A DNA stretch of 64,000 bases from NCBI GenBank assembly GCA_033239525.1, contig BSYO01000023.1, positions 13,284,158 through 13,348,157 of the forward strand, in the 5' to 3' direction. A model generated the notes under the pieces. It was not told where the DNA came from, searched no databases, and saw only the letters and a program-made list of their open reading frames with translations. Positions 35,641 to 48,381 of this stretch are shown here, one piece after another. The stretch comes from Nepenthes gracilis. Taxonomy: Eukaryota; Streptophyta; Magnoliopsida; Caryophyllales; Nepenthaceae. The stretch's first letter is position 1. Each line of letters begins with the position of its first letter. Both the position numbers and the translations under genes were made by a program.

Positions 35641-36954
35641 TGGTACTTATGCAAATTAGGGAAAGTGCATCTACTTCCTAATCTCTTATATTCAACTTAT
35701 TTAAATGTTTCTTTTGACTCTTTATCCGTAAATATTATGCCAACCCATTATTAAATAAATCCAATGCTCATTAAAAGTAGAGTATTTATTGAGAAGAGTT
35801 ACTTTACTGATAAAGTCCCTTAAGATTTAATAAATTTCTAAACCTAACAGGTGAAAAACATTTAATAACTTTAGGGAACTAGATTTGGTTTTAAAAAGAG
35901 GTAACTTTTTAACCTTCTCACCAGTAACAACACTCGAGTTCCTTTACTTTATTATTTATGATATACAGGATCTAATTAAAGATATTTAAGTTTGGATTTT
36001 ATAGCAGGTTGCCTCCATTCTGAATAAAAATTGGCTCAAGTATGCATCGTAAATTATAATAAATGACAACATTAGAAATAATGAGTATTTAGAGGGTGTA
36101 ATTAATATGGATGAGAAGATTAGTATAATTTATCATATATTCTTCTAATAATAGTAAGTCATTTATATAAAATAGTCATACAAAACTTATATATAAAGTA
36201 ATAATTACAAAATTACATATAATATTTACAAGATATTTTCATTTTATAATATTATATATTAAAAAACAAAATATTTAATAATATTATAATTTATATATTA
36301 GTATATTTGACAGACAAAAAGTGAATGAAAATGTTGAACAAAAAAGTGGAAATTTCTATCTCTCTAAAATGAAGTAAAAAAGTTGTAAATAGAAAGATGT
36401 GTAATTTTATTATGAATTTATTTATTTATTTATTCTTATGAATTATCGACGATAGAACTAAGAAGAATTAAATGATAGAAGTAATACTTTAAGTTTATTT
36501 ATTCTCTTTTATTCCAATATATCCAAATAAGATACAAGAAAAATATGTTTTTAAATATTTTTATTCACCCATTTTTTCTATTTTATTTTCACTTCAACTA
36601 AATTACATATAGCTTATTTTACCAAATATATATAATATAAAGGTTAGAGTATTTTTTTATTTAAAATGTGAATTTAGTTATTTTCATTTTTTTTTTTTGG
36701 GGAGGGGGTGAGTAAAAAGCTGATAAAATCCTCTTTTAATTGATTATTAATAATATTTTTCAAATAATATTTTAAATTTCATTTAAATTTTTTGTTGTAA
36801 CTGTACAACAATTTCATTCTATAATATTATTAAATTTTAATAATATTTAAAATTTTTGAATTATTATAAGATAATTTTATTCTATAATATGAATATTAAT
36901 CATATATTTTTTATAGATATAAATTTGATATTTGTGATAAAATTTTAGCAACTA

Positions 36955-37306
36955 AAATATATGATCTAAAAACAAAATTATATACTTTTTATAATATAAT
37001 TATTTGTCACTAAATATATTTTAGTGACATGTTTAATTGATATTAGTGATAAAATTTGTGGTCACTAAAAATATATTTTAGTGGCAAACTTATTTTTTGT
37101 CATTATAGGGTATTATTTAATGACAAATTATTTTTATAATTAAAAAAATTTTTAGTGATAAAATAATAATTTGTCACTAAATTTTTAGTGACATTTTTAA
37201 TGATGATTTAATGATAAATTTATATTTTGTTACCAAATCTTTTAGTGATAATTTTATAATTGATAATAACAAAATATTTTATCACTAAAAATAAAAATTA
37301 TTGTAG
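36955..37306. mobile_element. CACTA-like terminal fragment
   Basis: TTTAGTGAC/GTCACTAAA motifs recur in both orientations at least ten times. The segment ends ATTATTGTAG, whose complement CTACAATAAT resembles a CACTACAA terminus lacking its first bases. This fits the subterminal end of a non-autonomous CACTA element; the other end was not located. Confidence 0.5.
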
Positions 37307-39442
37307 GGTTCTTATTTTTATACTAATTTTATGAATTTTTGCACTTATAATTTATGAATTTTGCATAGCAATGTTTAAAACTACAATTTTTTCTTAAAAC
37401 TTTAGATATAAAAGCAGAGATTGCTAGAAGCAAATTGATTAAAATTAAGGAAAGTTATATTTATGTATTATGATAGGAATTAAAACACATCTATGTAGAA
37501 AATTCCAAATTTTAATGTTTTTAACCTAATACATTTTAATAGAATTTTTTTTTAAATGTGATAATATTTTTATTTAATTTTTTTATAATGTGAGTATTTT
37601 AATGTTTTAATAAAAAATTAAAAACATTATTTTATAATTTTCAAAAATAAGTTAAATCTTAGCCGTTAAACCACTCAAGATCCAATGGCCAAAACTACAT
37701 CAAAGGAGCTCCAACACACCCCTGCGTTGTGTTGGATGAGAGGAGTGGCACTTTGACGCATGAAAAGCATTGACACTCCTGTCCACCATTGGATTAAAAT
37801 TTACCTATAGGTATTTTAAAATAAGATATAATTAAATACATTTATTTTTTAATTATTTATAATACTAAAATATATTAAATATAAAATCTAAATATAAAAT
37901 AATTTTTTAAAAATAACTATTTAGATAATAATTTGTATAATTTATAAATCATACTTTAATAAAATAATAAATATTGCGACACTTGACGCATCAACAGCTT
38001 AGAGCCCCATGTTTCACACCTAACGGAGTATGCAATGTAACCTTTGTTAGGTATATGATATGTCATATCATGATCGATATTTTATATCTATTCGTAATTT
38101 TACTTATTTATTTTTTTGCATTCATAAATTTAATAAATTTAAATAATACTTATAAAAATTAAAAAAATATATATAATCTCCCATAACTTATAAAGTATAA
38201 GTTTCTGTTAAATATAACATTCTATTTCTAAAACTTAAAATATATATTTTTAAAATTTACTATTTCAAATATTACTATGAACTCAGTGAATTAAATACAT
38301 ATAATTTTAATTAAAAAATAAATAAAAAAAGAAAGATGAGTTTTATAATAATTATAAATATAGCAGTACTCTTGGCGGAGACAAGGGGGGCCAGTGCTGC
38401 AGCCCACCCGCCCGTTGGATATTTTTTTTTAAGTTTTTATTTTTATATCGTTTTCCTTTTTAAAAATTTTATTTTAATTATATTTTTTAATTTTTTTTTA
38501 AAATATATATAATAAATAATATTTTAGTAATATATGATTATAAAAATTTTTATTTTATAAGCTTATAAAATATAAATATATATATTCAATAAAATTTGAT
38601 TCAAATTATAATCAAATCTATTTGATAAATAAGTTTTTTATCTTATAAAAAATTGAAAACATATATAAATTAAAAATAGGAAACTAAAAAGAAAAAAGGA
38701 AAAAAAATCCAATGGCATATCCCCTGAGCCTCTTTTTGCATTAGCTTGTTATATTTTAAATACGATCCATAATTTGATTGGACTTTAAAATTTTGATTTA
38801 ATTCTTCAAAATTATATTAAAATTAAATCACAAATAAATTATATGTCTACAATAAAATAAACCAAAATATACACAATAATTAACTCTAAAGTGAAAATAA
38901 ATACCCTTAATCATTTTTCAAGAAACGTTCTTCCCACTTTGGAGTTAGTACATAGCTATTCAAATGAACAAAACGACGTTGTTTTATTATATATAGTCTC
39001 TGTTTGACTGGACAGACTGAGTCACTTAATGAAAATTGAACTAAAAATACAATTTAGACTAAAAATAAAACCAAAACTCTCAATCAAACTACACATCTGT
39101 CACCCATTATTTTCGGGATAATTTTGTTTGAATGGAATGATTTTGACAATTTAACTGATTTATTAATATTTTTTATAAATAAAAAAAGGCTGCCTAATCT
39201 CGAGAATATCGGCACATCGATGAAGCCACAGAGACGAAATTGGTGCATGGCCCTCGCCAACAAGATCATCCCTATTATGGAGGCCAGTATTGAGGGGACC
39301 CAGTATTGAGGACCCATTGGTACGGACAACCTGTCGTCTTCTTCGTCGTCACAAACAATTTTAGCGCAGGATTTTACGCCACCACTCTATCATTTAATGC
39401 CCTCTACAGTCGAAAGCTTTCGCCGTCAGTTACCGCGGAAGA

Positions 39443-42400
39443 ATGAAGGTCAGTTTGAATGTAGAAGATTAAGGGTTTTATCGATGGTTTTCTGTTTTTT
39501 TCCTTATCACATGATCAACACGAATTCTTGATTAATATCTCTTTTTTCATAGATCTTCAGCTGGGTTCACCGGCGGTTGTCTCAGAACTTCAATTCCACC
39601 GCCATTTCCTGCCATGAAGGTCAGTTTCTTCTTCTTCTTCTTCTTCTTCTTCTTCTTCGTCTTCTTCTTTGTTGGGGGGAAGGAAGAGAGTAGCAACATT
39701 TTCTCATATATTTTATATTGTTAGGGAAAATCAAGGAATTTATTATAGAAAGTAAGCTATCATAATCTGCATTTAATTTGAGTGGTGAGTTTAGATTTGT
39801 TTCTGATATCATTTATATATTTAATTATTATCATTTTAGCATTCTATGTAAATCCGATTGCTTTTTTAGTTTTCTCATGAAACTATAAATAAAATTTTTC
39901 CTACTTTATTATCTCAATTGGGAAATGGCCATGAAGAACACAACTCTAGAATTAAAGAGACCATGCAAACATTGTTTTTCTTTCGCAGGTAAGTTAGACT
40001 CTGCAAACTAAACATTCACAATCTATATATATCATTTTTTTTGCTCAAAATTGATCTTCTTCGTGCTTATTATAAGTATATATATTGTGGTTAATTACTA
40101 TTAATTGTGCGGCTAAAAACTTCCCTCCACCCTTTAGCAATTAGATTTTGTATAATCATGTGTACAATGACAAATTACATATATATTTAAGTAATAAATA
40201 AAGATTAGAATTTGAATAATAGGTCAAAAATCTTTATCTTTCCTTTGTAAGTTTTCATTTTTTTAACAATATATGGACTCGATTTGCGTAATCTAAATGT
40301 TCACATGAATGTTGTAGATGGGCTTGCCATAAGATCAAAGAAAGCCCAATCCAAGTATGACAAAGACAATGAGACGGAAGGACTACTCGAGCATAGTAAC
40401 ATTACTGTCGACGTGCTCGAGAATTGGAAGCTAGATGACATTCTCAGCATTGGCACACTTGCCATTACTCCTTCAGCAGACCTTGTCGGGCAAAATGAAG
40501 TCACCAACGAGGAAGATGACAATGAAAAGAACAAATACTGTGTTGAGAATGAGCCTATTGTTTATGAAGAAGGTGGTGACTTAAATAGCCAAACACTCGA
40601 ATTCAACTCAATGTTTGAGGATAATATCGAAATGTCAGCAATTTATCGACAAGATCTAAGGTCAATGCCGTTTCACTATTTATTTTTTAGGTTTTTTTCA
40701 CTACTGATGAGATAATAGATTTTGAGTTTACATACTAAATCTAGGGTGGATTATTGGATTATTCTGTGCCAGAAACGCTGCCAGATGCAATGATATAGAG
40801 ACTGTCGATGACATTGTTGAATGGGATAACAAGAAGGAGAAGAAGAACGAAGAAAGAGTAACTCTTGCCCAACTTTTCATGGCCGATTCTAATGGTAAAA
40901 GAATGGCAGAACCTGAGGATTTGAAGGCTTTTTGTGCTAAGAAACAAGCAGCATCTCGTGCGAAGAAAGGCTTATCGAAAGCTAAAAGGCTCCTTCCTCA
41001 TGTTAAGGAAGATTTGCGTCCACTGAAGAAGATGCAGCAGGTGAGGCTTAGTTTCCGTCTCCTTCGTTTCTTCTGGGTCATCGTCTTGCATGCATGCACG
41101 TACTCAAAAACAAAATTTACGTTAACATCCATGCACGTGGTATACTTGTTATACATAAATAAAATAATACCAGAAAATCATATTTAAGGTAATTGGAATG
41201 TTTAAAATGTATTAAGGTACTCATAAAAATGAAAACGAACTGTAAAAGGAGCCATCCTCGTTCCGATTTGGATCAAATTAATGTTTCAATTTGAATAATA
41301 CATAACAAAGTATCCTTAAATTTTACCATATTATAATCCACAATTATTTAATTAAAAATGGTTGTCAACTTAGAAAATATTCAGATAATGCCAAGCTAGT
41401 CGGAACGGTTTCTTTTTCTTTTAACCTAAACATCTTGTTGGATGACCAGCCTTTATAACTTATTCTTTTTCTTTTAATGGAAGTTTCATAATTAAAGCAT
41501 GAGGGTGATCCAGAACTCCGACTAATCAATTTCAATGACTTAATTAATCAGAAAAAAAAAAAAACCCCATTTAATAATGGATATTATTTATGCATGTAGT
41601 TCATGACGAGGATTGTGAGGAATAAGATCCATCCTGATCTCGATGTTAAAGTTATGAAAAAGGACAGTCAGATGAAGACGATGAAGGCTACCGGCGGGAA
41701 AGATGGAGCCAATGAATCAGTTCCTCTGCTTCATATCAAAGGTGCATTTCCTCGTGCTCTTTTGCTCGATGGTCTCTTAGTTTCTTCTTAGTGGAGCCCC
41801 TTATGGAAAAAAGTAAGGTCTGCATTGCTAAGACTTAATCATGTGGTGTGTCTGGATAAGGTGATTGTTCTTTGATTCTTTTTTTCCCAGTCAAGTCTTT
41901 CTCTTTTTTGTGGGACACCCAAAGGACAGTGGACCCGAAACTAAGGATACCCCACCCGGCAAACTAGGGACCCGGATGGGGGCAGCTCCGTTGGACGTTA
42001 GCGGTGGAGCCTCTTGAGCCCCCTGGGAACCGTTGGATTGGATTATGAGTTAGGGAGGGCTGTATTTCGGGAGGAAGATGCAGTGCCATCATCTTGAGCT
42101 TGGGACCATTGAATTTATATCAACGGTGTATGTGTTTTTTTTAAAAGGATATATATAAATAAAATAAATTTCTTTATTTAAAAAATATATATATATATAT
42201 AAATTATTAGATTTATATTTAATGACTCTGCACCAAGATAAATGGGCTACTCCCTAGGGATGAAGCACAGTATCCCAGTTCTATTGGATCACAGTCCAAA
42301 TTTAATGTTAAGAATTAAAAAATATATGATAATAAATATTTATTAAGTTTTTTTTAAATATAAATATTTTAATATTTTAACATTATTAAGTAGGAAAACT

Positions 42401-42728
42401 ATTTTTATATTTTTTTAAACTTGAAGATGTCGACCGCTATCTCTTATATATCTAATGGTCAAAAAAGAGCTAAAGGTACTCCATTGTTGACACACAATGG
42501 AGCCCACCGGTGCCCTAGTGACCCGGGTTGGGAGAGGTCTTAATCTATGGCCTAAAGATTATTTATAGTAATGAATCTCAAACAACCCAAAGAAATCTAC
42601 ACCCTTTGATTCTTAGAAAATATTACATAACGTGATAATAAAATCATATAGAAATAAAGCATTAATAAACTATTTATTATAATATTTTGTGTTTCTTTTT
42701 TGCTATATATGCAGGTGTTCAGGTTTAA
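39443..42728 (+). CDS. TAC1: TAC1-like protein of the IGT/LAZY family (frame disturbed in the middle)
   Basis: TAC1 promotes wide branch or tiller angle and acts opposite to LAZY1. Exons: 39443-39448 (ATGAAG only), 39553-39619, 40318-40660, 40745-41040, 41600-41741 and 42715-42728. The 6-nt first exon is a family hallmark. Exon 2 continues IFSWVHRRLSQNF. Exon 3 holds the IGT motif as DDILSIGTLAI. Exon 4 ends RLLPHVKEDLRPLKKMQQ. Exon 5 reads FMTRIVRNKIHPDL to ESVPLLHIK, and exon 6 adds GVQV-stop. There is no C-terminal EAR motif, which separates TAC1 from LAZY1. The exon 3/exon 4 join does not keep frame: from 40745 one frame gives GGLLDYSVPETLPDAMI, but the downstream ETVDDIVEW lies in another. 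This is a 2-nt (TA) frameshift near 40795, an unseen splice pattern or a sequence error. Confidence 0.85.
39625..39672 (+). repeat. (TTC)n microsatellite in TAC1 intron 2
   Basis: About 15 TTC units start six bases into the intron, right after the donor of exon 2. The complement encodes a poly-Arg frame, which is an artefact. Confidence 0.9.
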
Positions 42729-42978
42729 GCTGAGGAGCTGCTCTAAAAATTCAGCTACTTATTATATTATATTATATTATAACTATCGATGTAATGCTTT
42801 TGAATTTAAATTTTATGCATGTGTAGGGTTTGCTCGGTTGGTTTATCATGCTTAAATGTTTGTTCTTGGAAGACTATATTTCATGATTGAATATATATGT
42901 ATTGCAAAATTTATGAATTATCATTTAATTGCCTCGTTAATTAATTATCATTCAATGTTCTCATTATCTAACAATCTC

Positions 42979-42979
<1 letters not shown>

Positions 42980-43012
<33 letters not shown>
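42980..43012. repeat. (AT)n microsatellite, target of the gypsy array
   Basis: An uninterrupted AT tract abuts the left LTR at 43013. It resumes after the right LTR at 54771, so the array split one (AT)n tract. Confidence 0.85.
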
Positions 43013-43016
<4 letters not shown>

Positions 43017-43743
43017 ATGTTTGCGGATTCCGAGGACTCGGGTAGAATTCGTGCAACATAAAGAACAAGGATGTTTGTTTTAGGACGATGACATGTTATA
43101 AGACATGTAAGTACCTGGACAATAATACACCGAAATTTTTACTAAAAAACCTCAAAACGGTAACTAATACAAAACCCAATAGGGCTTTGGGTTCGAGAAC
43201 TTATATCACTATTGTGTTTGGTCACAAAAGGACGAGATTACAGGGAGGAATAGACCGCGCTCAAACCTTTTCTTTTTCTTTTTCTCTATGGCTACTATGC
43301 AAGTATAAACATTGGGATCCTTTATTTTGTAGATTGTTAATGTATATATAGTGGTGTGAGCCCTCATTCGCTGGGTGTCCACGTGAGCGCCAAGATGTAC
43401 AGAAATCACGCTACGACTGCAAATCTATTTTCTTGTTGTCGACACGCCGCATGCATAATGAGTGACTTCGTGACATTGTTCCCGCAAGATCGCTGCTCGC
43501 AAGCAATCAATATGGATCATAGCCTCGATAAGACCGCGACGCCAATTTTTTCTAGCGCCCCGATCGCCCAAGGACCACCCCCGAGTCCACTCTGCTTGAG
43601 TATACTTTCAGTCCATCTTGAGCACGCCATGTGTCGACTTTGTCGCATGGACCTCCCGGCCCATCGGGTCTCCGTGACACTAGATCCCAAATCATGGGAA
43701 CGAATTCTTCAATTGGGGGCCTTAGATACCAAGAGATCCATCA
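43013..43743 (-). repeat. Left LTR of the gypsy array
   Basis: 731 bp. The plus strand begins TGTTATGTTTGCGGATTCCG and ends GATCCATCA. It aligns with 54019-54770 and, past its missing left end, with 48382-49038. Adjacent CTAGCCCCCA is the complement of the polypurine tract. Confidence 0.82.
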
Positions 43744-44488
43744 CTAGCCCCCATACCAAATACGTTTCAATTTCAACATTTCGCATGTCAACCGACTGGG
43801 ACAAACCGGACGCGAAAAATTTTCTCAACTCGGAAGGCCGCCGTGCTTTGCTCATTTTATGGGTCTCGTCTGTGCCTTCCGCTAAAGCCGACGCTCAAGC
43901 TTTTCTCTGTGAATGTCCATGCAGATGTGGCTGGAAGCGAATGCCTAGGGACATGTCATTTAAAAACGCCCGAGAATATTTTCAGACTCATAGTCTCGAC
44001 ACAAGTGTCCGGAAAATTTCGAGGCCAATAGTCCGCCTAAATATCCGAGAAAATTTGAGTTCTAGATATCGTGGCGCCACTATGACACTTGTACCTACAT
44101 GCATGTCAATGACCAAAATATCCGGGTGTTTTTGGGAGACCAAAAGCTTTGATGAAAGCCATTCAAGAATTTTCTGGAAGTCCGAGACGCCGCCATTGCG
44201 CCATTACGGGGCCATTAAAGTGATTAAATGCTCATGAATGAGATCGATGTCGCCTTGAAAACGTAAAGCCCACTATCTCTAATAGTGTATGGGAGACTGA
44301 CACATGGCAAGAGTAATGATAGGGCGTGCCTTCGAGCCTTTTCGGCAGTTTCAAATAACCTTTTCACTTTCATTTTTCATCGTGCAACCCAAAGTTTTCT
44401 CTCGAACCCTTTGGCTTCGTTTCTTGCTTCCAACTTTCCACTCTTGCATTTTCTCTGTTCTCTTCTTTGAGCTTCCATGGTGCCTGGT

Positions 44489-46500
44489 ATGAAAGATATT
44501 GCATCTTCCCTTTCTCTGGTCAGACTCGAGGCCATTCATGTAAAATACGATATTCCTGATTCGATGGCAATGGTGGGGTCGGATGCCCATGAGAGAGCTT
44601 GTAGTCCTCCTGATGGTTTTATTACTGTCTATGAAGTCCATCTCAAGAGTGGGCTTCATTTTTCTATCCCTGTAGAGTTATTTATTATCATGAAGGAACT
44701 CCAAGTTCCATTTGCCAGGCTGCAGCCTAATGTCATCATGTATTTTGTGTCTCTCTATGTCTTAGCTCGCTGCCATAGCAAACTCTTGAGGTCTCTATAG
44801 TAAAGGTTATATTTCGTTTCACTCATAACTAGGACTAGATAGTTGATACTCCATGTCCTAAGTTTACTGTCATGAGTGGTGAAAATTCTGATTCCATCAA
44901 GAGGTGGAAGGACAAGTTCTTTTTCTTGGGAGTCCGTGAGCACTGGGCCCTCTCTAATATTTGAGGCAACGTGGCTGCTAAGCATTACTTGGACACCACC
45001 AATGAGGAGAGGGCAGCTGCCAAAGTGGTCACGAATTTAGTGCTTATCACCTTGCACATTTAATGAGAACAAGAAGAAATATCGGGGTCAGTGGGCTCAA
45101 GAACTTAATGACGGCCAAGTAGGAAACTCAGTTTGAGAACTCTAGCGTCCCTATTGCTCCTCCTATGAAGAAGAAGAAGAAATCAAGAAGGTGAGAGATT
45201 GAGATTTAGGGCCGCCCGAGCGGCCAAGGATGAGTCATCGGACGAAACTTTGAAGGCCCGCGACCATTGTTGCATCCTCATCATCTGATGATAATGATGC
45301 GATGATTGCACCTCCTGTACGAAGGTTAAGGCCTTCAAGGCGGCGCTAAATTCAGGAGATGACCCGTGTCGGCCTTCAATCACTACGAGTCCTCTTAATG
45401 CCTTCTAAGCCCGCAGACTGGCCGGGTGGAAACACTTATTGCCCGGCCTCCTCGATGAGCCAATGCCTGATATCCCTTTTGTTTTCACTAGTGAGGTATT
45501 GGACTGGATGGAGACTCAATCCGAGGACACCGCTGAGGGACATGCAGTGAGGGAGACCAAGACGACTCAGGCCGAGGAAGTAGTGATGATGACGATAATG
45601 ACGATTGCCAAGCTAACAAGTTGAGGAGAGTCATGTCATGGCTGTCACATGTAGGATCAGCTGAGCTCCCTTGCCTTACAATCCAAATTTTTAGTCCAAT
45701 AATGACTCCATCCACTGCCCTTAAGGAGCCCCTAGTCGAGGACAAGAGACTTCTCACGTAGTCGGGCTAATGATTGGGGCCGAGGATTATTCTAAAATGC
45801 CTGAGCCCCCCATCTTGGACGAGCTACTTCGCGCCCGCCGTGGCCGAGGTCGGGGCCAGGTGGTGGCCGCGCCATAAAGCCCGATAAGCCAAAAGCTCCT
45901 GTGAGAGGAAAGCACTCCCGAGGAGCTCTTTTGTGACCATGGTACACCTTTATTCTTCTCCGTGATTTTCTTCTCTTCTATTTATATTTTAATGACTTGT
46001 CTTGCTTTTTGTACTTTAGAGCTAGACGGCAGCTGGGCATAATCATTGGTGAGGCCATGGTCTTACACAAGAGTGGAAGCTTCTAGGTCTTTAGGGGATC
46101 GCGTATAAAGTCTAAGCTCAAGCTCGCCGGCCCTGAGTAGAAATTCCCTCCTTGAAGGCTTGTTGAGGGAATAAATGGTGGTCGAACGTCTCCCTTAGAG
46201 GTAGGAATCTGCAGTTGGTGGAGGAACTTGTAACCTCTCACGAAGCCCACAAACATAGGACGGTTTTTGGAGCGTAAGTATTGGGATGCCACTAATATGT
46301 GCCGCCAAGTCACGAGGGTTTGGTCGAGTTGTTCAACGCTCGCTTTGATATGAGAAATACCAAGACTCGGTGAAAGGATGACTTGGTTGGTCTCCAAAAA
46401 GATGGAGGAGCCCTGTCCCTCCTCGATTAGGACCTTCCAGTTAGCCGAAATCTTCAGGGCAGCCAAGATCCTCCGGGCGGTCAAGAGCCTCAGGGCAGCC
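44489..46500 (+). pseudogene. Antisense extra ORF of the gypsy element, unit 1
   Basis: It matches the unit 2 ORF (MKDIASSLSLVRLEAIHVKY, FITVYEVHLKSGLHFSIPVE, KRWKDKFFFLGVREHW) but carries more frameshifts and stops. No uninterrupted frame spans more than about 100 codons. The splice-like junction near 45940 survives as CCATG|GTACAC. Confidence 0.6.
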
Positions 46501-46749
46501 AGGGACCCCCGGAGCCTTAATGATTTTTGTTGTTCTTTTTTTTACATGTATACTATTGTACACAAGTTGTATATATGAATCGAATTAATTTTATTTCAGT
46601 GCAATCCTTTTATTTGTCTTTCTCGAATTGCTCGAGTTTTTGGTCCTTTTATGACTTACTATAAAGAAACTTAGTCATTCATTAGTTAAGTGTCTGAACC
46701 TTTTAACCATCTTAGGGTGAAGATGCTACCTCTAGGGTCGTCGTATTCT

Positions 46750-46990
46750 TACTATTTCGAGCCCCTTAAGTTTCTAAGTTCAACTTCTAGGATTACTTGG
46801 CGTCGTAGCCAAGTTTTAAGTTCAACCTTGCACAAGCCGCTCGGATATAGCCAAGTTTTATGTTCGATCTCTTGAGATGCTCGGACAAAGCCAAATTTTA
46901 AGTTCGACCTCTTGGGCCACTCGGATATAGTTGAGTTTTAGTTCGACCTCTTGGGTTGCTCGGATACGATTGAGTTTTAGAAGAGTGAAA
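46750..46990 (+). repeat. ~45-bp tandem repeats inside gypsy unit 1
   Basis: About five diverged units of the type TTTTA(A)GTTC(G/A)ACCTCTTGGG(C/T), each followed by CTCGGATA. Bases 52080-52320 in unit 2 hold the same block, so it predates the tandem duplication or belongs to the element. Confidence 0.7.
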
Positions 46991-47529
46991 GGGAACTCTT
47001 TTACCAGGTTTAGGGACAGCCTAGGTCTTATAGATTAATGAAATGAGATGCAAGCATTCAATGAAATGCAAGACAGTAAATAAGAAAAAGAACTTTTATT
47101 ATATCAATAAAATATATCTAAGCATATCGCATGATGTATTTTGGCTTACCTAGACATCTGTACACATATTTATTGATGGCATTTTCTAGGACGAGCACCT
47201 AAGTCCCCAGGCCTTTAAGGCCAATTTAGCCTCTAAGACCAAATCAGCTATTTGGGCTTCTCAAGATGTGGACGTAAGTCCTGGGCCTCTTAAGCTTGTT
47301 TGGTCTCTTGGGCAAGACTAGCCTCGCAGGCCTCTTGAAATGTGGGTCCAAATCCTTAGATCTCTAGAGCCAATTTGATTCCTTAAGTCGATTAGTCTTG
47401 TGGGTCTCGGGGTTTAAGTCTTGGTCCTTTTACCTAACTATCGTTAATATCCGATCAAGCTCAGCTAATATGCGGCTCTTGGCAAGATTGCCATGCTTTA
47501 AGCTTTATTGAGCATGTCTAGACTTTTGT

Positions 47530-48380
47530 GAAGCCTTTACATGCTGTCATTTAGATTGGCTGCGTGGATATCATGCTTGTGTCCTTCGCAGCCATTCCGT
47601 TCCTTGGCCAGTTTGCATTACCATCTCCTACTATTTCGGTATCCTATCCGGGTCTTTGTAGGAAATGGTCAAGGTATCCTGTCTGGATCAGTTTTTCAAT
47701 CTCCATCTAGAGCATCTGGTAGCTTTCATCTTGACCTCCCGGCGATAGTAATGTGAGATTTAAAATGATCGCCTCCACAGGTTCTTCGCTTTGGCCACTT
47801 GATTTTTATTTTGCATTTGTACTCGGATGTTAGCACGTGAATCATTCAAGGGAGACTTCCAAATTTTGAACTTTCCTTGAACAACCCATCTTAAACTTAA
47901 GCTATTTAAATCCCGATCCTTGGGGATCCCGATGTTCCCCTTTCTTTCTTTTTCTTTCCCGTACCATTAGGGGAATTCTCTTCTTTCTTCGACCTCTCGC
48001 TTTGTTGTCCCCTTCCAAGAATCATTTTCATATCTTTTTAAGCTTCTTCTTCATTTGAGGTTGAGTGGTTGCCTTCATACTCGTTGAAATAATATCTCTC
48101 AACTTGTAAGAAACTTCAAGGCAACTTTTTTGCCCCACATGACATGTTTCTTTTGGGGGAAATCACTGAAAGAATCCTCCGAGAGATGGGCTCCGAATAT
48201 CATGAGAGTGACTCCAGAACTGGGCCTTCGGGCCATCCTTCGAGGGAGGACCCAAGTGACCTTCAAGTGGCAAACGAGTTTTTGCTGCTCAAGCGCCTGT
48301 ATTATCGGGTCTCGTGGCTGGGCTCTCGCTTTCGCGGGATGTTTCTTCCCCATATGCTTTTCTCGACGCTGCACGGGGAG
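47530..48380 (-). pseudogene. Gypsy gag remnant, unit 1
   Basis: It matches 52900-53735 (AACTTTTTTGCCCCACATG, GGATGTTTCTTCCCCATATG), but small deletions destroy the zinc-finger frame seen in unit 2. Its upstream end runs straight into the truncated middle LTR. Confidence 0.65.
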
Positions 48381-48381
48381 G

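Larger units (their letters stand above)
34246..38950. other. AT-rich intergenic region upstream of TAC1
   Basis: About 4.7 kb. It holds a 129-codon open frame at 35251-35640, a CACTA-like segment at 36955-37306, and a short element-like segment at 37676-37797 with imperfect inverted ends ATCCAATGG/CCATTGGAT. The rest is AT-rich with nothing recognisable. Confidence 0.45.

Noticed and set aside
39621..39812. Minus-strand frame with a poly-Arg tail
   Set aside because: It is the complement of the (TTC)n microsatellite in TAC1 intron 2.
43356..44237. A 293-codon open frame, the longest in the window
   Set aside because: It crosses the LTR/internal junction at 43743, and the matching sequence in unit 2 (48700-49550) has many stops and frameshifts. 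No domain is seen; it is a chance frame in retroelement DNA.
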